Shown piece after piece: positions 5,926-10,908 of a DNA stretch of 10,908 nt. The stretch is taken from contig JAQTVG010000015.1 of assembly GCA_028706895.1 (NCBI GenBank), positions 1 through 10,908 on the forward strand, given 5' to 3'. Numbering within the stretch: the first letter of the stretch is position 1; each line of letters opens with the position of its first letter. This DNA is from Candidatus Omnitrophota bacterium (GTDB lineage: Bacteria; Omnitrophota; Gorgyraeia; Gygaellales; Profunditerraquicolaceae). The notes beneath the pieces are model-generated. The model searched no databases, was not told the origin of the DNA, and worked only from the letters and a program-made list of their open reading frames with translations. A program made the position numbers and the translations under genes.

Positions 5926-6519
5926 ATGGCAAAATTAATATTTCTAACAGTAGTTATAATGATGGTTGTTTCAACATTATTGTATTTTATGATTCGAGCA
6001 GAAGACGCAAAGAATTATTCGACTCAAGATGTTAACAAAAGAGAAAACCTAATTACAAATATTGAAAAAAATAAATTTGAAGAAACTTATAGGGCTGCTA
6101 AAACTATAGTAAGTGCGGCTAATGTTGGAGTAAATTTTATGAAATTTAATGAGTTGGTTCAAAATCTTGCCATAGAATTATCAATACTGAAAGATAAAAA
6201 ACTAACCGGTGCAGAAGAAAAAATTTCAGAACTGTATAACAAAGCTTTAAAAATGTATGAAGATAGCCTTATATTGTGGGATGCAATGATTAAGCATGAT
6301 GTTGATAATCCGAGCAGGATGGACTACACAGATATGAAAGTGCTCTTGGCGTTACGACCATTGTTATCCCAATATGGAATAGAATTAATAGTGGACGAAA
6401 GGCTTTCAAAGCTTATGAATTTTTCATTTTATATTATCCCTAAGAACTCACTCCAGTTGATTTGGAATAAGGCTCAAGAAGAGATTGATCAAGCAAATAG
6501 GCTTTTGTATCAAGAATAG
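5926..6519 (+). CDS. Membrane-anchored helical protein of unknown function
   Basis: A 197-residue protein with one N-terminal membrane segment (about 4-23, rich in V, I, L, M) and no lipobox, so it is probably anchored with the remainder outside the cytoplasm, as there are few positive charges before the segment (a single lysine) and a mixed charge run after it. The rest is helical: YRAAKTIVSAANVGVNFMKF, then ELVQNLAIELSILKDKK, then LYNKALKMYEDSLILWDAM. From memory, this style of A-x-x-VGVN-x-x-x-F...LWD helical domain occurs in unnamed proteins, for example in cyanobacteria, but I cannot name a family. No clear ribosome binding site is seen before the ATG. An 86-base gap precedes it, so it may have its own weak promoter or be read through. 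Confidence 0.68.
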   Translation: MAKLIFLTVVIMMVVSTLLYFMIRAEDAKNYSTQDVNKRENLITNIEKNKFEETYRAAKTIVSAANVGVNFMKFNELVQNLAIELSILKDKKLTGAEEKISELYNKALKMYEDSLILWDAMIKHDVDNPSRMDYTDMKVLLALRPLLSQYGIELIVDERLSKLMNFSFYIIPKNSLQLIWNKAQEEIDQANRLLYQE

Positions 6520-6528
6520 CGGTATGCT

Positions 6529-7044
6529 ATGAAGAAATCAAAAGCATTGGATTTTTTACGTCTTGCAGAAGAATATTTTAAGGCTCTACAATTTCTCGAT
6601 CAAGTATATAAAGATAAGGTTCCGGATATATCGCAAATTAACACCATGGATGATTTTAAGAAAATAAAAAAACATCCTGGATATCCGCTCTTGTTTGAAA
6701 TGATTAACGTCAAGCTATTTCTTGCGAGACATTCACTTGAATTAGTATTAAAATCATTTTTGCTGCACAAAGGCGTAAATATTAGTGAGCTAAAAAATAG
6801 AAAATCATATCATCATAATATCGAAAAATGCTATTACAGTGCTAAAAAATTCGGGCTGAATATTTTTAAAAACTCAGAAGAAATACGAGTAAAAGTGTTT
6901 ATAAGTGAATTAAATAAATATTGGTGGGATAAAATATACGAATATCCTAATAAACTTATAAAAGGTTTTAGCAAATATTATTTAGAAATTATTAAAGATA
7001 TTTTTGTTTATGTTCGGAAAGATATATTACACAATAAGAATTAG
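6529..7044 (+). CDS. HEPN-like domain protein, candidate RNase or nucleotide-binding partner
   Basis: A 171-residue soluble helical protein. MINVKLFLARHSLELVLKSFLLHKGV (58-83) has the look of the HEPN core helix, in which an H-x-LEL-x-LK-x-x-L-x-x-KG segment is common; YHHNIEKCYYSAKKFGL (94-110) resembles the next conserved HD-L helix; and RKDILH near the C-terminus (R163 to H168) satisfies the Rx4-6H motif of catalytic HEPN ribonucleases. These domains appear in toxin-antitoxin, abortive-infection and CRISPR ancillary proteins, but also in non-catalytic roles. No MNT-type nucleotidyltransferase partner is adjacent. It starts 9 bases after the previous stop and closes the islet's plus-strand run. 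Similarity was judged by eye; a profile search decides. Confidence 0.6.
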   Translation: MKKSKALDFLRLAEEYFKALQFLDQVYKDKVPDISQINTMDDFKKIKKHPGYPLLFEMINVKLFLARHSLELVLKSFLLHKGVNISELKNRKSYHHNIEKCYYSAKKFGLNIFKNSEEIRVKVFISELNKYWWDKIYEYPNKLIKGFSKYYLEIIKDIFVYVRKDILHNKN

Positions 7045-7146
7045 GTTGAAAAGTGCTTTGAAGCGAACTTAATCTTTTGCATATAGATTAAACTTTGTTT
7101 ATGTAATTCAGCAGTTCATTTCCCTCCTTTTTCCCAATCGCCATCC
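7045..7146. other. Right border of the islet, non-coding
   Basis: This stretch contains no gene I can support. TTAATCT (7069-7075) and AGATTAA (7085-7091) make a weak 7-bp hairpin that could end the HEPN transcript. GTTCATTTCCCTCC (7114-7127) resembles the T-loop region of tRNA-Ala (3715-3728) at 11 of 14 positions, which might be a decayed attachment remnant or chance. Confidence 0.3.
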
Positions 7147-7175
7147 TTGACGCTAAGTTATAAATAGAGTATAAT
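7147..7175 (+). promoter_or_regulatory. Near-consensus sigma70 promoter of nfo-leuS
   Basis: TTGACG (7147-7152), a 17-bp spacer, and a perfect TATAAT (7170-7175). Normal spacing puts the transcription start at about 7182-7183, only three or four bases before the nfo ATG at 7186, and no Shine-Dalgarno is present in that interval. Confidence 0.85.
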
Positions 7176-7185
7176 TTAAAGCAAT

Positions 7186-8028
7186 ATGCGTTTAGGAGTC
7201 CACGTTTCTACCGAAGGAAAAATTTACGAATCGCTTGAGCGGGCACACAAATTGGGCTGCAATACGATGCAGATATTCGCGCGCAATCCCCAGCAGTGGC
7301 GCGCAGGCATTATTGGGCCCGAAGATATATCTGAATTTAACAAAAGGCAGGATAAATTAAAAATAAGGCCCCTGTTTATCCATATATCTTATTTGATTAA
7401 TCTCGCCTCGCCTAACCCCAGGCTTTACAACGCATCTATTGAGGCTTATGTTGAAGATATCATGGAAGCCGGGCTCCTGAAAGCGGATTATATTGTTACG
7501 CATATGGGCAGCCATAAAGAAACATCGGAAGAGGCAGGCATAGAAAGATTGATTAACGCCTTAAACATAATTATAGAAAAAACAAATAATTGCCCAGTCG
7601 GAATATTGTTAGAGAATACTTCGGGCTCAGGCTCGTGGCTGGGCTATAAATTCAGCCACCATAAAGAAATTATCAACGGCATAAAACACAAGGAATGCGT
7701 TGGTCTTTGTTTTGACACAGCGCACGCTTATCTGGCAGGGTATGATATCTCTACCAAAGACGGGCTGCAGGCTACCCTGGATGAAATAGATGAACTGGTG
7801 GGCCTGGATTTGATTAAGCTTATCCATTTGAATGACGCAATGGGGGCATTAAATTCCCGCCATGACCGGCACGACCACATCGGCAAGGGAGGAATCGGAT
7901 TAGAAGGCATAAGGAGGATTGTTAACCACCCGAAGTTAAGGAACCTGCCGTTTATATTGGAAACACCCAAGAATACCGAACATGATGATATGATGAATTT
8001 AAACATTGTAAGAAAACTAAGGCATTAA
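7186..8028 (+). CDS. nfo: Endonuclease IV (AP endonuclease)
   Basis: Cuts DNA 5' of abasic sites and removes 3' blocking groups in base-excision repair; a cytosolic tri-zinc TIM barrel. At 280 residues it is close to E. coli Nfo (285). All nine zinc ligands are in place: H66, H106, E143, D177, H180, H214, D227, H229 and E259, each a constant two or three positions below the E. coli number. Signature segments GVHVSTEG, NPQQWR, THMGSH, LLENTSGSG, CFDTAHAYLAGYD, IHLNDAMG and DRHDHIGKGGIG are all present. The ATG lies only about 11 bases after the -10 box, so the message is likely leaderless or nearly so. It precedes leuS by seven bases, giving a shared transcript. Confidence 0.97.
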   Translation: MRLGVHVSTEGKIYESLERAHKLGCNTMQIFARNPQQWRAGIIGPEDISEFNKRQDKLKIRPLFIHISYLINLASPNPRLYNASIEAYVEDIMEAGLLKADYIVTHMGSHKETSEEAGIERLINALNIIIEKTNNCPVGILLENTSGSGSWLGYKFSHHKEIINGIKHKECVGLCFDTAHAYLAGYDISTKDGLQATLDEIDELVGLDLIKLIHLNDAMGALNSRHDRHDHIGKGGIGLEGIRRIVNHPKLRNLPFILETPKNTEHDDMMNLNIVRKLRH

Positions 8029-8035
8029 TAAAACC

Positions 8036-10456
8036 ATGGCTTATCCTTTTAGCGAAATTGAACCAAAGTGGCAGAAATACTGGCTTGAGCATAAACTTTT
8101 TAATGTTGAGCCTAAAACAGGGCATAAAAAATATTATGTCCTTGAGATGTTCCCGTATCCATCGGGGAAAATTCATATGGGCCATGTGCGCAATTACACT
8201 ATCGGAGATGCCTACAGCCGTTATAAATGGCTAGAGGGTTACAAGGTCATGCACCCGATGGGTTTTGATGCCTTTGGCCAGCCCGCGGAGAATGCGGCGA
8301 TAAAGAACAATACCAAGCCCGATATCTGGACTCATAAGTGTATTGAGTGGATGAAAAAAGAATTGGAGAGAATGGGGTATTCTTACGATTGGGATAGGGA
8401 AGTTTCTACCTGTGATGACAGCTATTATAAATGGAACCAGTGGATATTCCTTAAGATGTTTGAACAGGGACTCGCCTATAAAAAGGGGTCAAATGTAAAC
8501 TGGTGCCCGTCATGCGAGACTACCCTTGCTAACGAAGAAGTAATTGACGGGGGCTGCTGGCGCTGCCATACAAAAGTAGAGCAGAAAGATCTGGAGCAGT
8601 GGTTTTTAAAGATAACCGAATATAGGGACCGGCTGCTGGAGGATTTACAGCAGTTAAAGGATTGGCCTGAGCGTGTCAAGGCCATGCAAAGCAATTGGAT
8701 AGGCAGGAGCAGGGGCGTTGAAATATATTTTCGCCTGAAGGATAGCGATAAAACAATACCTGTTTTTACTACCAGGGCAGATACTATCTTTGGGGCAACT
8801 TACATTGTTTTGGCTCCGGAGCACCCCTTAGTTAAAGAAATCATTAAAGGCAAGGCCGAAGAAAAAGAAGTTCTTAGTTTTATTGACAAGGTATCCGCGG
8901 AAAACAAAACTGTCCGTTCAAGTGAAGATGTAAAGAAAGAGGGTGTTTTTACCGGATGTTATTGCGTAAATCCCGTAAATAACGAAACTATCCCTATCTG
9001 GATTGCGGACTATGTTTTAATGGAATATGGCACAGGCGCGATTATGGCGGTGCCTACCCATGACCAGCGCGATTTTCTTTTTGCCGAGGAGCATAATCTG
9101 CCGATGAGAATCGTGATCCATGGGCCCGGTATCAAGACAATGGACCCTGAATATTTAAACGCGGCTTACGAAGGCAATGGCTTGCAGGTTAATTCCGGGC
9201 AATTTAATGGTTTGTTCAATGAGGAAGCCAAGATAAAGATTGCCGAATGGATGGAGGAAGAGAAAATCGGCAAGATTCAGACGCACTGGCGGCTAAGAGA
9301 TTGGCTTATTTCCCGCCAGCGTTACTGGGGAACACCCATACCTATTATATATTGCCAGAAATGCGGGATAGTTGCTGTACCTTATGAAGAGCTTCCGGTA
9401 AAATTACCTGAAGATGTTTCTTTCACGGGTGAGGGCGGCAGTCCTTTAGGCAAAGTTAAAGAATTTGTAAATGTACCTTGCCCTAAATGCAAATCCCCTG
9501 CCCGCCGCGAAACAGATACAATGGCTACTTTTTTTGATTCATCATGGTATTTCTTGAGGTTCTCTTCGCCCCGATTCAATAATGGGCCTTTCGATAAAGA
9601 AGCGGCAAAATACTGGATGCCGGTTGACCAGTATATCGGAGGGATTGAACACGCGATTTTGCACCTATTGTATTCGCGTTTCTTTACCAAATTCTTTAAA
9701 GATTTAAATATGATTGATTTTGACGAACCGTTTAAGAAGCTTCTTACCCAAGGCATGGTTTTAAAAGACGGCGAGGTAATGTCCAAGTCGCGCGGCAATA
9801 TCGTTGACCCTGATTCTATCATTAAAAATTATGGGGCAGATACTTTGAGGCTGTATATATTATTTGCGGCGCCTCCGGAAGTAGAAATGGAGTGGTCGGA
9901 GCGCGGTATTGAAGGCGCATTCCGTTTCTTGAACCGCGTTTGGCGCCTGCTTGAGTATTGTAAAGATCAGCCTCAAGGGAAAATCGTAAGTTTTGAACTA
10001 CGCAAGAAAACGCACCGCACGATTAAAGAAGTCAGCGAGGATTTAGAAAACTTTAAGTTTAATACCGCGATATCGTCGGTTATGGAACTGGTGAACGCGA
10101 TTTACCAGAATGTTGATAAAGATGTAAGCGAAGCAGTCAGGGCTGTAATACTTTTACTCTCGCCTTTTGTGCCTCACCTTATGGAAGAGATGTGGCAGGA
10201 GCTGGGTAATAAAGAAAGCATACTAAAGGCAGAGTGGCCTCAATACGAGGATAAATTTATCAGAGAATCAGTTATTGTTATGCCTATCCAGATAAATGGT
10301 AAATTACGCTCTAAAATTGAAGTGCCCATCGATATAAGTGAACAGAAGTTAAGAGAATTCGTCCTTGATGACGATAAAGTAAAATCCTGGATCCAGGGTC
10401 AGGTTGTTAGAAATTTCATCGTTGTTCCCAAAAAACTCGTCAATATCGTCATATAG
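8036..10456 (+). CDS. leuS: Leucyl-tRNA synthetase
   Basis: Class Ia synthetase charging tRNA-Leu in the cytoplasm; bacterial type, 806 residues, somewhat shorter than E. coli's 860. The class I signature appears as HMGH (47-50) within PYPSGKIHMGH, and the KMSKS loop as VMSKS (581-585), a tolerated first-position change. The CP1 editing domain is complete, with the T-rich TTRADTIFGATY and the AVPTHDQRD segment, where D343 matches E. coli D345, so mischarged tRNA should be hydrolysed. Two cysteine clusters are seen: CPSC followed by CWRC, and CQKC followed by CPKC, suggesting two zinc sites. The C-terminal domain (PIQINGKLRSKIEVP onward) is intact. Co-transcribed with nfo; no T-box leader is seen. 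The start ATG has only a weak AAGG 13 bases upstream, so translation may depend on coupling. Confidence 0.98.
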   Translation: MAYPFSEIEPKWQKYWLEHKLFNVEPKTGHKKYYVLEMFPYPSGKIHMGHVRNYTIGDAYSRYKWLEGYKVMHPMGFDAFGQPAENAAIKNNTKPDIWTHKCIEWMKKELERMGYSYDWDREVSTCDDSYYKWNQWIFLKMFEQGLAYKKGSNVNWCPSCETTLANEEVIDGGCWRCHTKVEQKDLEQWFLKITEYRDRLLEDLQQLKDWPERVKAMQSNWIGRSRGVEIYFRLKDSDKTIPVFTTRADTIFGATYIVLAPEHPLVKEIIKGKAEEKEVLSFIDKVSAENKTVRSSEDVKKEGVFTGCYCVNPVNNETIPIWIADYVLMEYGTGAIMAVPTHDQRDFLFAEEHNLPMRIVIHGPGIKTMDPEYLNAAYEGNGLQVNSGQFNGLFNEEAKIKIAEWMEEEKIGKIQTHWRLRDWLISRQRYWGTPIPIIYCQKCGIVAVPYEELPVKLPEDVSFTGEGGSPLGKVKEFVNVPCPKCKSPARRETDTMATFFDSSWYFLRFSSPRFNNGPFDKEAAKYWMPVDQYIGGIEHAILHLLYSRFFTKFFKDLNMIDFDEPFKKLLTQGMVLKDGEVMSKSRGNIVDPDSIIKNYGADTLRLYILFAAPPEVEMEWSERGIEGAFRFLNRVWRLLEYCKDQPQGKIVSFELRKKTHRTIKEVSEDLENFKFNTAISSVMELVNAIYQNVDKDVSEAVRAVILLLSPFVPHLMEEMWQELGNKESILKAEWPQYEDKFIRESVIVMPIQINGKLRSKIEVPIDISEQKLREFVLDDDKVKSWIQGQVVRNFIVVPKKLVNIVI

Positions 10457-10472
10457 CATATAGATACGTCTT

Positions 10473-10540
10473 TAATTGGGGACAGCGCCCAATTTCCCGG
10501 CTAGACACTATCCAGATTAATTGGGCGCTGTCCCCAATTA
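10473..10540. repeat. Perfect 22-bp inverted repeat after leuS, REP-like element and probable terminator
   Basis: Arms 10473-10494 and 10519-10540 are exact reverse complements over 22 bp with a 24-base loop. Each arm also contains its own near-palindrome (AATTGGG ... CCCAATT around GACAGCG), so each can fold by itself, the nested arrangement of paired REP sequences. The core TTGGGGACAG resembles short palindromes I recall from genomes with REP-associated tyrosine transposases. It lies in the gap between leuS and the ComEA-like gene and is followed by TTTT at 10541 and T-rich DNA, so it could also end the leuS transcript. Confidence 0.85.
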
Positions 10541-10582
10541 TTTTCTGTTAGATTTTCCCTTTTTTTGCGTCTATTAAAGCAG

Positions 10583-10589
10583 AAGGAGG
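10583..10589 (+). promoter_or_regulatory. Strong Shine-Dalgarno of the ComEA-like gene
   Basis: AAGGAGG nine bases before the ATG at 10599. It supports this start for a gene whose end lies outside the window. Confidence 0.8.
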
Positions 10590-10598
10590 GATTTTTTT

Positions 10599-10908
10599 AT
10601 GTTTGCTTTTACTGCGCAGGAGCGCCGGCTTATATTATTTTTATTCGGCGTGGGCCTTGTAGGTATAGGTGTAAATTTCGCCACGAAAATTAATTCCCGT
10701 ATCACGCAGTTTATTCAGGTAGATAACCGTATTACTAAAATAAACATAAATAAGGCCGGGCCCGAAGATATGTTTGGCGCTTCCGGCATTACGCCAAAGT
10801 TGGCAAACAGCATAATGGCTTACCGGGATGCCCATGGCCCATTTAAAGATATAGAAGAATTAAAACAGATAAAGGGGATAGGAGACCACAGATACGAGAA
10901 ACTGAAAG
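10599..10908 (+). CDS. Membrane-anchored ComEA-like helix-hairpin-helix protein, 5' part
   Basis: The frame stays open to the window edge, giving 103 residues. One membrane segment (about 10-27, LILFLFGVGLVGIGVNFA) follows a short basic N-terminus, so the rest is probably outside the cytoplasm. Residues 47-103 match the ComEA double hairpin: KININKAGPEDMFGASGI, then the A-x-x-I-x-x-YR-x-x-x-G-x-F segment (AYRDAHGPF), then the second hairpin IKGIGDHRYEKL. ComEA binds double-stranded DNA at the cell surface during natural transformation; small anchored relatives of unknown role also exist. The first hairpin reads GIT where GIG is usual. A 142-base gap with an inverted repeat separates it from leuS, so it may be an independent unit. 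Whether comEC follows cannot be seen. Confidence 0.88.
   Translation, partial: MFAFTAQERRLILFLFGVGLVGIGVNFATKINSRITQFIQVDNRITKININKAGPEDMFGASGITPKLANSIMAYRDAHGPFKDIEELKQIKGIGDHRYEKLK

Larger units (their letters stand above)
3739..7146. other. Candidate A+T-rich accessory islet bounded by tRNA-Ala and the nfo promoter
   Basis: Between the tRNA-Ala CCA end and the nfo promoter lie six genes of atypical, A+T-rich composition, none a recognisable housekeeping gene, while both flanks (rlmN, nfo, leuS) are typical core genes with higher G+C. One gene is homing-endonuclease-like and one is a small XRE regulator, both frequent on mobile DNA, and a tRNA 3' end is the standard integration site. No integrase, transposase or clear attachment repeat is visible, so the islet may be a remnant, may have been mobilised in trans, or may simply be a fast-evolving region. 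Confidence 0.45.

Noticed and set aside
5898..5926. TTGACT as a -35 box for the membrane protein gene at 5926
   Set aside because: The 17-bp position gives only TACTAA, and the box would overlap the start codon.
8028..8036. T-box or other leader element for leuS
   Set aside because: Only seven bases separate nfo and leuS, and no specifier stem or antiterminator is seen upstream of nfo.
9382..9822. Minus-strand 146-codon open frame
   Set aside because: Entirely antisense to the conserved catalytic part of leuS, with no recognisable protein.
10641..10835. Minus-strand 64-codon open frame
   Set aside because: Antisense to the ComEA-like gene, which has a strong ribosome binding site and recognisable hairpin motifs.
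1..10908. CRISPR array, insertion sequence or integrase
   Set aside because: No regularly spaced repeats, no transposase or tyrosine/serine recombinase motifs were found on either strand.

Overview
The window reads as chromosomal DNA from a bacterium with moderate G+C, most plausibly an uncultured Gram-negative lineage such as Omnitrophota. That placement is only an inference from gene style and order: two lipobox proteins with a BamE-like fold or SGNH fold, a DUF6448-type exported protein, a patescibacterial/omnitrophotal-style HTH-LAGLIDADG protein, and tRNAs with encoded CCA. No rRNA or marker tree supports it here.

Left part (1-3426). A plus-strand operon runs from the 3' part of an AMP-forming acyl-CoA ligase (cut by the window edge) into rlmN and then a lipoprotein-type SGNH esterase. 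Both junctions overlap (4 nt and 14 nt), so the three are almost certainly co-transcribed. A convergent minus-strand gene for an exported DUF6448-like protein follows.

tRNA node (3511-3773). tRNA-Leu(CAA) on minus and tRNA-Ala(GGC) on plus are divergent. They share one 65-bp spacer holding two fully interlocked sigma70-type promoters whose -10 boxes form the arms of an 8-bp inverted repeat. A strong bidirectional terminator follows tRNA-Ala.

Accessory islet (about 3739-7146). Directly behind tRNA-Ala the DNA becomes visibly A+T-richer; a hand count of one 60-base line gave about 30% G+C, against about 45% for a line in leuS. It holds a minus-strand HTH/LAGLIDADG-like protein and then a plus-strand run: a small XRE regulator, a TPR-containing protein, a BamE/SmpA-like lipoprotein, a membrane-anchored helical protein and a HEPN-like protein. 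Most have no clear function. This is the part most likely to hold something undescribed; a regulator-led cargo cluster ending in a candidate HEPN RNase is the best hypothesis, but it is not proven. No integrase is present in the window.

Right part (7147-10908). A near-consensus promoter drives nfo (endonuclease IV) with almost no 5' leader, followed 7 nt later by leuS (leucyl-tRNA synthetase). After leuS comes a perfect 22-bp inverted repeat that may be both a REP-like element and a terminator. The window closes in a membrane-anchored ComEA-like helix-hairpin-helix protein cut by the edge. Base composition here matches the left part, so nfo-leuS appears to be core chromosome resuming after the islet.
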